DNA of 36,012 nucleotides from Sulfurovum sp. (GTDB taxonomy: Bacteria > Campylobacterota > Campylobacteria > Campylobacterales > Sulfurovaceae), in the NCBI GenBank assembly GCA_027012955.1, contig JALUYL010000077.1, positions 1-36,012 on the forward strand, in the 5' to 3' direction. The position numbers and the translations under genes were made by a program. A model generated the notes under the pieces. That model did no database searches. It worked only from the letters and a program-made list of their open reading frames with translations, and was not told where the DNA came from. Shown here in pieces: positions 9,676-19,492 of this stretch. Numbering within the stretch: the stretch's first letter is position 1; every line of letters starts with the position of its first letter.

Positions 9676-10248
9676 ATGACACTCTTTGTTGGTCTAGGTA
9701 ACCCAGGATCACAATACGAAGAGACCCGTCATAATATAGGCTTTAAAGTCATCGACAAACTTGTCGCTGACTTTGGAGCACGTGATATCTCCAAAACTTC
9801 TTTTCATGGGCAACTTTATCGCTCAGCCAATTCACTTTTTTTAAAACCTACTACGTTTATGAATCTTTCAGGCAAGTCTGTACAACCTGTCAAGCATTTT
9901 TTCAAAGTAGAACTAGATGATGTTATCGTCATACATGATGATATCGACCTGCCTTTTGGTGCGGTACGTTTTAAAAGAGGTGGTGGACATGGTGGGCATA
10001 ATGGACTAAAATCTTTAGATACATATATAACCAAAGAGTATTTACGTGTACGCGTAGGCGTAGGTAAGCCTGAATACAAGTCACAAGTGGCAGACTATGT
10101 TTTACATGATTTTTCAAGAGAAGAACAAATAGCGTTAGAAAAACTCATTTCTCATGTAGCCTTAGCATGTAAAAAGTTGACACAAGAAGAATTAAACAGT
10201 GTAAAATCTCTCTATAGTTTAAAATCTATAGAAGGTTTAACCTCGTGA
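9676..10248 (+). CDS. pth: peptidyl-tRNA hydrolase
   Basis: LFVGLGNPGSQYEETRHNIGF, HDDIDLPFGAVRFKRGGGHGGHNGLKS. Confidence 0.97.
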   Translation: MTLFVGLGNPGSQYEETRHNIGFKVIDKLVADFGARDISKTSFHGQLYRSANSLFLKPTTFMNLSGKSVQPVKHFFKVELDDVIVIHDDIDLPFGAVRFKRGGGHGGHNGLKSLDTYITKEYLRVRVGVGKPEYKSQVADYVLHDFSREEQIALEKLISHVALACKKLTQEELNSVKSLYSLKSIEGLTS

Positions 10249-11327
10249 GTATATTAAGCCCAAAACTTTATTTTGTCTATTTGGCTAAACATTATGTTAA
10301 GAATCTATTGGTGATTTTATTTGGACTCTCTTTTGCGTTTGCTGCGATAGATTACTTCCAACATATACAACAGTTAGATGTCTCTGGAAATTATAAGATA
10401 CTCTATATTTTTTATATGTGGCAAGAGGCATTGGGGTTACTGTATCCTCTTGCTATCGTTTTTGCGCTTATCATGACGAAACTTGCTTTGGTAAAACAGA
10501 ACACTATGGGAGCCTTTCATGCCTTTGGTTATGACAAAAAGAAACTGTTTGCTCCACTCATAACCATTGCCACATTAACGTATATGATATTTCTTTTACT
10601 TCACACAACAGGCTTTTCTTATGCCAAAGATAAAGCAGCCTTTTTACTGAAAAATGAGTTGGGTGTTTATGATGTCAGTGACCTTTTTTTCAAATACAAT
10701 GATACCTTTGTCTACATTAATACCTTAGACCCCATAGCAAAGAAAATAAAAGATATTACCATTTTCAAAGTAGAGGGGTATCAGGTACGATATACCATCA
10801 ATGCACCTTACGCAACCTTTAATGGTCATGTTTGGGATGTCCATGATGCGACACTTAAAACGCATATATATAAAGAGGGGAACTTAGAGAGATACAAGGT
10901 AGAGCATAAAGAAAGCATTAAAACGTTAGAGGGGTATAAGCCAAAGATTATTGAGTCCTTATATGAGGGGAAAGCACTCAATCTCATGGATGCATACAGC
11001 ACATGGAAATTACTGAATAAACAGCATCTTAATTCTGATAAAATCCGAGCTTCCTTTTATAATAAAGTCATTGTACCTCTCTTCTCTATAGCCTTGATGC
11101 TCATACTCTTTTTTAAGATACCTTTTCACGCAAGAATGGTGGCTTTAGAAGCTGTGGTAGCACTTTCTTTGGGCGCAACATTTGTCATATGGGGTGTACT
11201 TTTTGGACTTGGACAGATAGGAGAAAATGGTGTATTGCCGCCTGAAGTTTCTAGTATTTTGCCTGTTGTGTTGTTGTGGGTGTATGCACTTTATGTATAC
11301 CGTACAGATGAAAATAACTTAGCATAA
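10245..11327 (+). CDS. LptF/LptG-family (YjgP/YjgQ) permease, GTG start overlapping pth
   Basis: multi-TM permease with periplasmic domain, downstream of pth; GTGA overlap. Confidence 0.85.
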   Translation: MSILSPKLYFVYLAKHYVKNLLVILFGLSFAFAAIDYFQHIQQLDVSGNYKILYIFYMWQEALGLLYPLAIVFALIMTKLALVKQNTMGAFHAFGYDKKKLFAPLITIATLTYMIFLLLHTTGFSYAKDKAAFLLKNELGVYDVSDLFFKYNDTFVYINTLDPIAKKIKDITIFKVEGYQVRYTINAPYATFNGHVWDVHDATLKTHIYKEGNLERYKVEHKESIKTLEGYKPKIIESLYEGKALNLMDAYSTWKLLNKQHLNSDKIRASFYNKVIVPLFSIALMLILFFKIPFHARMVALEAVVALSLGATFVIWGVLFGLGQIGENGVLPPEVSSILPVVLLWVYALYVYRTDENNLA

Positions 11328-11369
11328 AAGGGCTGCAGAAAGAAACATTTTTTACATCGTTCAAGTGCA

Positions 11370-11560
11370 TGGAAGTTGCAAACAACGTATCAAACTGACC
11401 ACCTCCTCCTGTTGGTGATAATTCGAGTTTTACTTAGAGAAATCGATTTTATATTTGTTTAAGCTTTCTTCTCAGAGAAGGGTATTTCTGAATTTAGCTA
11501 CTTGATTGAGGTGGAATTATGTTAGTGATTAGAATTGGCGAATGCGTTTGAATCAATTAG
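11370..11560. mobile_element. possible degraded IS (IS21-like end) remnant
   Basis: non-coding stretch with AACTGACCACCTCC...GTTGGTGATAA resembling IS21-family end sequences; recognised from memory only. Confidence 0.3.
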
Positions 11561-11688
11561 TAATATTTTTGACGGGAGGACTGTTTTTTAGTATATTATG
11601 GTAGAATTTTACCTTAAAATGTAGCTTGAGTTGCTACCGATATATTATGTTACTATCAATTTCAAATTTATAGTTTAAAGGATACTAG

Positions 11689-13248
11689 ATGCCAAAGTTT
11701 AAATTTGAGCTAACCCATATAAAGTTTATAATGTATTATACAATAATACATTATGTAATATTTAACTTATTTATCTACGATAAAGTTTTAAAATGGTTTT
11801 ACATACGTGGTACATTTGAGTATCTTGGATATACAGCTTGGATATTAGCTGGTTATGTATTTTTTGTATTTATTATGACATTATTTGCACATCGTTATAC
11901 AACAAAGGCATTTGCTATTTTTACACTGTTTGCTAGTACTGCCTGTATATACTTTAGTTTAAAGTACAATGTTGCTATTGATGAAACTATGATAACAAAT
12001 ATCATACACACAGATCCTGTAGAAACAACTTCTTTAGTATCAGTTAATATGATCCCATATTTAATCTTTTTATTTATATTACCATCATTATTTATAATAT
12101 TTAATATAAAAATAACTTATCAAAAACCACTGAAACACTTATTGAAAATTATTGTTGTATCTTTTATTTCTATAGGATTGGTTGCGGCTATTACATATGC
12201 TTCATTTTCAAATCTATCAAGAGTGGCACAATCTTCAAAAAAATATATTTTATACAACCTAGTACCTGTAAACTATCTAGGGACTAGTTTGGATATGCTA
12301 GGGCATCATATTTATGACAACTATTTTAAACATAAGCATAAAATAAAAAAATTTAAAGCTACTATTGCAAAAAAACAAGATTTAGTAGTGGTATTAGCTA
12401 TAGGTGAAGCTACAAGACAAAAAAATATGAGTTTATATGGATATAATAGAGTAAATACAAATCCACTTTTAAGTACCGTGAAAGATTTACATACTTTAAA
12501 TGGTATAGCAAGTATAGCCTCAACATACTATGCACTTCATAAAACATTAAGAAAGAATGATATTACGTTAACAAATATAACTTTAAATGCACATCTACCT
12601 ACAGCTTGTTATGTAAATTTTAGTATTTATGATAATTGTGCTCAAGGTGAAATTATGGTAAAAGATTATGATGGTGATGGTGGAATTTATGATAATGATG
12701 TGATACCTCTATTAAAGAAAAACCTACAAACTTATAAAAGTGGAGAAAGATTAATTTTATTACATTTAGGTGGTGGTAGTCATGGACCCGTCTATAGTGA
12801 TAGATTTCCATCAAATTTTATAAAGTTTAAACCATACTGTACAAATCCAGATGTACTAAACCAATGCACAAAAGATGAGCTATACAATGCGTATGATAAC
12901 TCACTTTTATATGTTGATTATGTAGTATATAATGCTATACAAACCCTCGAAAAAGCAAAGGTACCTTATGTATTTATTTATCTCTCAGACCATGGGGAAT
13001 CTTTAGGGGAAAATAATGTTATTTTTCATGGTATGCCACCAGGATTTACGCTACCTGATGAACAATCACATATACCACTTTTGGTAAAAGCTTCTGTTCC
13101 AATTAAAATCGTTAAGAAGAAAGAGTATAGTCAGCCTGATATTTTTGATACGATATTAGATCTATTGAATATTGATGCAAAAGGTTTCGATCAAAAAGGA
13201 AGTTTTATAAAAATAGGCGAATTCGCCATAGATAAAAGTACATTATGA
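11689..13248 (+). CDS. EptA-like phosphoethanolamine transferase (sulfatase-fold membrane protein), divergent catalytic motif
   Basis: five N-terminal TMs, IGEATRQKNMSLYGYNRVNTNPLL, LHLGGGSHGP, LSDHGESLGENNVIFHGMPPGF.LPDEQSHIPLL. Confidence 0.85.
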   Translation: MPKFKFELTHIKFIMYYTIIHYVIFNLFIYDKVLKWFYIRGTFEYLGYTAWILAGYVFFVFIMTLFAHRYTTKAFAIFTLFASTACIYFSLKYNVAIDETMITNIIHTDPVETTSLVSVNMIPYLIFLFILPSLFIIFNIKITYQKPLKHLLKIIVVSFISIGLVAAITYASFSNLSRVAQSSKKYILYNLVPVNYLGTSLDMLGHHIYDNYFKHKHKIKKFKATIAKKQDLVVVLAIGEATRQKNMSLYGYNRVNTNPLLSTVKDLHTLNGIASIASTYYALHKTLRKNDITLTNITLNAHLPTACYVNFSIYDNCAQGEIMVKDYDGDGGIYDNDVIPLLKKNLQTYKSGERLILLHLGGGSHGPVYSDRFPSNFIKFKPYCTNPDVLNQCTKDELYNAYDNSLLYVDYVVYNAIQTLEKAKVPYVFIYLSDHGESLGENNVIFHGMPPGFTLPDEQSHIPLLVKASVPIKIVKKKEYSQPDIFDTILDLLNIDAKGFDQKGSFIKIGEFAIDKSTL

Positions 13249-13814
13249 AAAAGTTATTTAAATATCTTTTAGTTTTCTTTGCTTTACTTATTTTAACAAT
13301 TTTATTTGATATCCATATAAAAGGTAATTTTTATCAAATTGATAAAAATGTTTATAGAAGCGGAACATTAAATAAATTTAATTTAGAATATTATATAAAA
13401 AAATATCATATAAAAACTATCTTAAATTTAAGAGGTAAAAGTAATGAAGAATGGTATAAAATTGAATCAAAATTGATAAAAAAATATATGATTAAAATAA
13501 TTAATTATCCTATTTCAAGTCAATCTTTTTATGATTTTAATCAAACTTCAAAAATAGTCAATTTATTAAAAAAAGTTAAAAAACCTTTGCTTATTCATTG
13601 CAATGGTGGTGCGGATAGAACTTCACTGGTTTCTGCTTTGTATATTTTTGCAGTAAAACATCAATCAAAAGAGATTGCAAAAAAAGAATTAAGTTGGTTT
13701 TATGGGCATTTACCAGGAATTAGAAAAGGTGTAGAAAATATGGATAAAAGTTTTGAAAATTATGTAAATAAATTTTTAGAGGTACCTCAAGACTTGATAC
13801 CTCGTAAGCCATGA
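13245..13814 (+). CDS. membrane-anchored tyrosine/dual-specificity-type phosphatase
   Basis: N-terminal hydrophobic anchor; HCNGGADRTS = HCX5R(T/S) signature at 13596-13625; ATGA overlap with upstream transferase. Confidence 0.85.
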   Translation: MKKLFKYLLVFFALLILTILFDIHIKGNFYQIDKNVYRSGTLNKFNLEYYIKKYHIKTILNLRGKSNEEWYKIESKLIKKYMIKIINYPISSQSFYDFNQTSKIVNLLKKVKKPLLIHCNGGADRTSLVSALYIFAVKHQSKEIAKKELSWFYGHLPGIRKGVENMDKSFENYVNKFLEVPQDLIPRKP

Positions 13815-13875
13815 CTTTTTAATCACTTTTTAGATAAAATCACCTTAAAATAGATAAAATTTTAGGACAAAATAG

Positions 13876-15099
13876 ATGAATATAGATACTAAAGCATTGG
13901 CGGAAAAATATGGTACGCCATTGTATATGTATGATTTTGATTATATTGAAAACAGATATACAACACTTAAAGATGCCTTTGCCGGAAAAAAATCGATTGT
14001 TAATTATGCCGTAAAGGCAAACTCCAACCTATCAGTCATAGCACATTTGGCTAAACTAGGAGCTGGTGCAGACTGTGTGAGTATTGGTGAAGTCAACCGT
14101 GCGCTTACAGCAGGTGTGGATAAATATAAAATTATCTTCTCAGGTGTAGGGAAGCGTGATGATGAGATACGTGAGGCTTTGCAAAAAGATATTCTTATGC
14201 TTAATCTTGAGTCTGAAGCAGAGATGAAACGCGTAGAGTTGGTGGCAAAAGAACTGGGCAAAGAAGCGCGTATCTCTATACGTGTTAACCCAAACATCGA
14301 CCCTCAGACGCACCCTTATATTTCTACAGGTTTACATGAAAACAAGTTTGGGGTTGAACTAGATATGGCTAAACGTATGTATATTTACGCCAATAAATCA
14401 GAATTTCTCAACCCTGTAGGGATTCATTTTCATATAGGCTCACAGCTTACAAAATTGTCACCTATTCAAGAGGCAGCAAGTATTGTAGCTGATCTGGTAC
14501 GTTCACTTAAAGCGATTAAAATTGACATTAAATTCTTTGATGTGGGTGGTGGGATTGGTGTTGTGTATGACGATGAAGTGACTATTACTGCCGCAGAGTA
14601 CACGCAAGCCATTTTCCAAGCAACAAAAGGTTTGGATATTACGCTCCTGTGTGAACCTGGACGTTACATGGTAGCAAATGCAGGGGCATTTTTCACCAAA
14701 GTGTTGTACGAAAAAGTAAATGCAGGTAAACGCTTTGTCATTGTAGATGGTGCGATGAATGACCTCATAAGACCAAGCCTGTATGATGCATACCACAAGA
14801 TAGAAGCTGTAGGCGTGGATGCAAATGTGGAAACTACACCTGCTGATGTCGTAGGTCCAGTGTGTGAAAGTGGAGATTTCTTTGGTAAAAATGTACCTTT
14901 ACCTCCTCTGTCTCACAATGATCTCATAGTGGTGCAATCAGCAGGAGCCTATGGTTTTACTATGGCGAGTAATTACAATACACGTTCTAAACCTGCTGAA
15001 GTTGCCATTCAAGGTGGGAAAGACAGACTCATACGTAAACGTGAAACATACGATGACCAAGTGCGATTAGAATTGGAATATCTAGGGGTCATGGGTTGA
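13876..15099 (+). CDS. lysA: diaminopimelate decarboxylase
   Basis: YAVKANSN PLP lysine, HFHIGSQ, CEPGRYMVANAG, CESGDFF. Confidence 0.97.
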   Translation: MNIDTKALAEKYGTPLYMYDFDYIENRYTTLKDAFAGKKSIVNYAVKANSNLSVIAHLAKLGAGADCVSIGEVNRALTAGVDKYKIIFSGVGKRDDEIREALQKDILMLNLESEAEMKRVELVAKELGKEARISIRVNPNIDPQTHPYISTGLHENKFGVELDMAKRMYIYANKSEFLNPVGIHFHIGSQLTKLSPIQEAASIVADLVRSLKAIKIDIKFFDVGGGIGVVYDDEVTITAAEYTQAIFQATKGLDITLLCEPGRYMVANAGAFFTKVLYEKVNAGKRFVIVDGAMNDLIRPSLYDAYHKIEAVGVDANVETTPADVVGPVCESGDFFGKNVPLPPLSHNDLIVVQSAGAYGFTMASNYNTRSKPAEVAIQGGKDRLIRKRETYDDQVRLELEYLGVMG

Positions 15100-15148
15100 T
15101 TTTTTTGGGACAAAAAAATAAAGCCTTGACCTCAATTAAAGGACAGAG

Positions 15149-16216
15149 ATGACTTTAGATACATTACGATTAAAAATAGATAGCCTTGATGATACACTGC
15201 TTAAGCTTTATAATGAGCGTATGGAGCTTGTACATCAAGTGGGTGAACTTAAAAACACTACAGGTGCACCTATCTATAGACCTGAACGTGAACAGGCTAT
15301 TTTAAATCGTCTAAAAAGTCAAAACGCGCAATCAGGTGGCAAGCTGACTGATGCAGCCATAGATGCACTTTTTTTAGAGATGTTTGCTGTGGCACGTAAC
15401 CTTGAACTTCCAGAAGGCGTAGCATTTTTAGGACCAGAAGCTAGCTTTACCCACCAAGCAGCAGAGAGTAAGTTTGGCGCTATGTCAGCATATATTCCTA
15501 TGGTATCTATACAGGGTATCTTTCGTGAAGTAGACAAGGGTACAGCAAAGTTTGGTGTGATACCTATCGAAAATTCATCCAATGGTATCGTGAGTGACAC
15601 GATTAATTGTCTGGATGAATATAATCTGAAAATCATCGCCGAAGTGATGATAGATGTGCATTTTGCTTTTGCTACACTAAGCGAGGATATCAAGCAGATT
15701 AAGAAGATTTATTCTAAAGATATCGCCTTTGGTCAGTGTAGAGCATTTTTACAAGACTTAGGGCTAGATGATGTAGAGTTGGTACCCGTGGAATCTACAG
15801 CAAAAGCTGCAAAATTAGCAGCGAATGATGACAGTACTGCAGCACTTTGCCCTGCTATCGCGGCTAAACTCTATAACTTGCCTATACGTTTTAACAATGT
15901 AGAAGACAATACCAACAACAGAACACGCTTTTTCATTATCTCCAATTTTGAAAATGCTTCTTCGGGGGATGATAAGACTTCATTGCTTGTGAGACTTTCA
16001 AATACCCCCGGTTCTTTGGTTGATTTTTTAAATCACTTTGAAGAAGCAGGGATTAACTTGACAAAGATTAAATCTCACATCGTTGAGGGCGAGTCCATCT
16101 TTTTTATAGAGTTCCACGGACATAAAGATGATACAAAAGTAAAAAATGTTTTAGAAACACTCAATGATGAAATAAAAGTGTTGGGCTCCTATGTTCGAGA
16201 AACAGATGATGTTTAA
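15149..16216 (+). CDS. pheA: bifunctional chorismate mutase/prephenate dehydratase
   Basis: N-terminal CM domain, FLGPEASFTHQAA, NNRTRFFII, ACT-type TPGSLVDFLNHFEEAGINLTKIKSH. Confidence 0.96.
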   Translation: MTLDTLRLKIDSLDDTLLKLYNERMELVHQVGELKNTTGAPIYRPEREQAILNRLKSQNAQSGGKLTDAAIDALFLEMFAVARNLELPEGVAFLGPEASFTHQAAESKFGAMSAYIPMVSIQGIFREVDKGTAKFGVIPIENSSNGIVSDTINCLDEYNLKIIAEVMIDVHFAFATLSEDIKQIKKIYSKDIAFGQCRAFLQDLGLDDVELVPVESTAKAAKLAANDDSTAALCPAIAAKLYNLPIRFNNVEDNTNNRTRFFIISNFENASSGDDKTSLLVRLSNTPGSLVDFLNHFEEAGINLTKIKSHIVEGESIFFIEFHGHKDDTKVKNVLETLNDEIKVLGSYVRETDDV

Positions 16217-16240
16217 AAAAATGAAAAAGTAGAAATTGAA

Positions 16241-17335
16241 ATGAAGTTTAATAAAGTACTTGAAAATATAAAGACCTATGAAGCGGGAAAACCTATAGAA
16301 TTGGTAGTACGCGAATTTGGCATTGATGCCAAAGATGTCGTAAAACTAGCTTCCAATGAAAACCCTATAGGTACAAGTCCTGCAGTAGAAAAAGCCATTA
16401 TCAATAATGCCAGTAAAGCACATCTTTATCCTGATGATTCTATGTTTGAGCTAAAGGCAGCTTTGGCTTCAAAGTATGCAGTAAATGAAGACAATATTAT
16501 CATCGGAGCAGGTTCAGATCAAGTATTGGAGTTTATTTCTCGTGCTGTGTTAGATGAAAACACCTCTGTACTTATGTCCGCAGTAACTTTTGCTATGTAT
16601 GAAATATATGCAAAACAAATGGGTGCAAAGATATACAGAACAGCAAGCTACGCACACAAATATGATGAGTTTATGGAAGCATACCACATGCATAAACCAA
16701 AGATTATTTACCTCTGTACCCCAAACAACCCTACAGGAGATGCTACGAGTAAAGAAGAAGTACTCAAAATCATTCATGAGGTAGACAAAGAGACACTTAT
16801 CGTTGTAGATGGTGCGTATATGGAGTATGCCGCAGCAAAAGACAGTAAATATGCTATGGAACCAAATGACATACTTGATTTCCCAAATGTCATTTATTTA
16901 GGTACTTTTTCCAAAGCCTATGGTTTGGGCGGTATGCGTGTTGGGTATGGTATCGCAGACAGTGAGATGATAGAGCAACTTTACAAAATGAGACCACCGT
17001 TTAACATCTCTACACTTTCACTTGCAGCTGCGATTGAAGCGTGTCAAGATGAGACTTTTGTTAAGGAGTCAATTGTTTTACACCAAGAACAGATACAACG
17101 TTATGAAGCCTTTGCCAACGAGAACGGATTTACATATATTGAGAGTTATACAAACTTCATTACCTATCTATTCTCTGATGATATGGATTCGACAAAGATA
17201 GCAGATGCCCTGCTAAAACGAGGTGTCATCATACGTAACCTAGCTTCGTATGGTATGAATGCGATGCGTATTACTGTAGGTACTGCCAAACAAAATGATA
17301 TTTTCTTTAAACACTTTTTAGAAGCGCTTGCTTGA
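16241..17335 (+). CDS. hisC: histidinol-phosphate aminotransferase
   Basis: [39 protein letters not shown]. Confidence 0.94.
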   Translation: MKFNKVLENIKTYEAGKPIELVVREFGIDAKDVVKLASNENPIGTSPAVEKAIINNASKAHLYPDDSMFELKAALASKYAVNEDNIIIGAGSDQVLEFISRAVLDENTSVLMSAVTFAMYEIYAKQMGAKIYRTASYAHKYDEFMEAYHMHKPKIIYLCTPNNPTGDATSKEEVLKIIHEVDKETLIVVDGAYMEYAAAKDSKYAMEPNDILDFPNVIYLGTFSKAYGLGGMRVGYGIADSEMIEQLYKMRPPFNISTLSLAAAIEACQDETFVKESIVLHQEQIQRYEAFANENGFTYIESYTNFITYLFSDDMDSTKIADALLKRGVIIRNLASYGMNAMRITVGTAKQNDIFFKHFLEALA

Positions 17336-17550
17336 AAAAAGTACTTGTGGTAAAAGCATCGAAGGTGAAGGTGACCCCTTTTGTATTGGATGATTTTATG
17401 CAAGTTAAGCAGAGGCATGGTAGTATGACTAAAATTACAAAAAAATCCTTAAAAAATTTAGCCGATGATTTAGGACTCTCATATGATGATAAACAGATTG
17501 GTTTTACTAAAAAACTAATAACGGCATATTTAGAAAGACAGGTAAAATGA
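17332..17550 (+). CDS. hypothetical small protein at the expected fliFGH position
   Basis: TTG start overlapping hisC stop (TTGA); ends overlapping dxs start; 72 aa. Confidence 0.55.
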   Translation: MKKVLVVKASKVKVTPFVLDDFMQVKQRHGSMTKITKKSLKNLADDLGLSYDDKQIGFTKKLITAYLERQVK

Positions 17551-19349
17551 TGAACATAAAAGCACGTTCTATTGAAGAGTTGAACACCCTTGCAGAAGAG
17601 ATACGACAAAAGATTCTTGACACTGTCAGTAAAAATGGTGGACACCTCTCTTCAACTATGGGTGCAACCGATTTGATTGTAGCGATGCATAAAGTGTTTG
17701 ATGTTGAAAAAGACCCTTTTATCTTTGATGTGAGTCATCAAGCGTATGCGCATAAATTACTTACAGGACGGTGGGAGAGCTTTAGTACCTTGCGTCAGTT
17801 TGATGGTGTCTGTGGCTATACTAAGCCAAAAGAATCCAAATACGACTACTATGTGGCAGGGCACAGTTCTACATCCATTTCACTTGCTATAGGAGCTGCT
17901 AAAGCCATCGCACTAAAAGGTGAGGACAGAGTGCCTGTAGCCTTTATAGGCGATGGTTCTATGAGTGCGGGTATGGTGTATGAGGCACTTAATGAGCTTG
18001 GAGACAGAAAATACCCCGTTATCATCATTTTAAATGACAACGAGATGAGTATCGCAAAACCGATAGGGGCTATCTCTAAGTTACTGTCTCAAACAATGGC
18101 AGGCTCTTTTTACCAAAAATTTAAGGGTAAAGTCGAGAAAGTACTCGAACATCTACCTGAAAGCGCACACTATATGGCAAAACGCTTTGAAGAATCATTG
18201 AAGCTTATTACCCCCGGTATTTTATTTGAAGAGATGGGGATAGAATACATAGGCCCTGTTGATGGACATAATATAGAATCTCTCATAGAGACGATGGAAG
18301 TTGCCAAGGCATTGGGTAAACCTGTGATTATTCACGCGCAAACCACCAAGGGTAAAGGGTATGAAATCGCAGAGGGCACCAAAGAACATTGGCATGGCGT
18401 GAGTGCTTTTAATCTTAAAACGGGCATGTCACCTAAAAAAGATGGTGCCAAAGCGGCAACAGCTATCTTCTCAGAAACACTTGTGCAAATGGCGGATGAA
18501 GATGAGAAGATTGTCGGTGTTACAGCCGCCATGCCTTCTGGTACAGGTATGTCTGCGGCGATAGAGAAATATCCTGAACGTTTTTGGGATGTAGCTATTG
18601 CTGAACAGCATGCAGTTACATCTATGGGTCCTTTGGCAAAAGAAGGGTTTAAACCTTTTTGTACCATATACTCCACTTTTTTACAACGTGGCTTTGATCA
18701 GGTGATACATGACATCGCACTTATGGATTTAGGTGTAGCCTTTGCGATGGATAGAGCTGGTATCGTAGGTGAAGATGGTGAGACTCACCAAGGAGCCTTT
18801 GATATCTCTTATTTGAGAGGTATACCTAACATGACACTTCTCGCTCCCTATAATGAAACTACGATGAAACTTTGTATGGCATTTGCAAAAGAGTACACTC
18901 ATCCTTGTGCCTTTAGATACCCAAGAGGTGCCTTTTTAGCAGAGGACTGTGAAAGTCCAGCGTATGAATTAGGTAAATCTGTTTTACTTCAAGAGGGTGA
19001 TGAGATACTCTTTATTGGGTATGGAAACGGTGTAGGGCGTGCACAAAAGGTGGCTGAGCTTGTCGAAGTCAAAGTAGCTATCTTAGATTTACGTTTTGTG
19101 AAGCCATTAGATGTTGAGATGTTAGTGAACTTGAGCAAAAAGTATAAAAAATGGTTTGTATTTTCAGACTCAGCCAAAATGGGTGGTGTCGGTTCTGCTG
19201 TGTTAGAGTGTTTAAGCGAAAATGCTATACAAGATGTTTCGTTAACCTCTTTTGAGTATGATGATGCTTTTATTACCCATGGTAATACGAAGTTGGTTGA
19301 AGAGAGTTTGGGATTACTCCCTGAACAATTGGCAAAAAAAATATTGTAG
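17547..19349 (+). CDS. dxs: 1-deoxy-D-xylulose-5-phosphate synthase
   Basis: SHQAYAHKLLTGR, GDGSMSAGMVYEALN, AEQHAVTSMGPLAKEG; TAG stop inside repeat. Confidence 0.96.
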   Translation: MMNIKARSIEELNTLAEEIRQKILDTVSKNGGHLSSTMGATDLIVAMHKVFDVEKDPFIFDVSHQAYAHKLLTGRWESFSTLRQFDGVCGYTKPKESKYDYYVAGHSSTSISLAIGAAKAIALKGEDRVPVAFIGDGSMSAGMVYEALNELGDRKYPVIIILNDNEMSIAKPIGAISKLLSQTMAGSFYQKFKGKVEKVLEHLPESAHYMAKRFEESLKLITPGILFEEMGIEYIGPVDGHNIESLIETMEVAKALGKPVIIHAQTTKGKGYEIAEGTKEHWHGVSAFNLKTGMSPKKDGAKAATAIFSETLVQMADEDEKIVGVTAAMPSGTGMSAAIEKYPERFWDVAIAEQHAVTSMGPLAKEGFKPFCTIYSTFLQRGFDQVIHDIALMDLGVAFAMDRAGIVGEDGETHQGAFDISYLRGIPNMTLLAPYNETTMKLCMAFAKEYTHPCAFRYPRGAFLAEDCESPAYELGKSVLLQEGDEILFIGYGNGVGRAQKVAELVEVKVAILDLRFVKPLDVEMLVNLSKKYKKWFVFSDSAKMGGVGSAVLECLSENAIQDVSLTSFEYDDAFITHGNTKLVEESLGLLPEQLAKKIL

Positions 19350-19410
19350 GGGTAGACCCATGTGTCTGCCCTATGAATTTTAAAGGGTAAACACACGGGT
19401 TTACCCCTAC
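19346..19410. repeat. REPIN-like inverted pair of GTAG-headed palindromes
   Basis: arms GTAGGGGTAGACCCATGTGTCTGCCCT (19346-19372) and reverse complement of GTAGGGGTAAACCCGTGTGTTTACCCT (19384-19410); 4 mismatches in 27, all transitions. Confidence 0.9.
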
Positions 19411-19492
19411 GGGTTGGATTTTAAAAAGTATCTTGCGAGATATTTTTTTAAGTTCAGTGACAGTGAACAAAAAAAAGTTAAGGATTTAAAAA

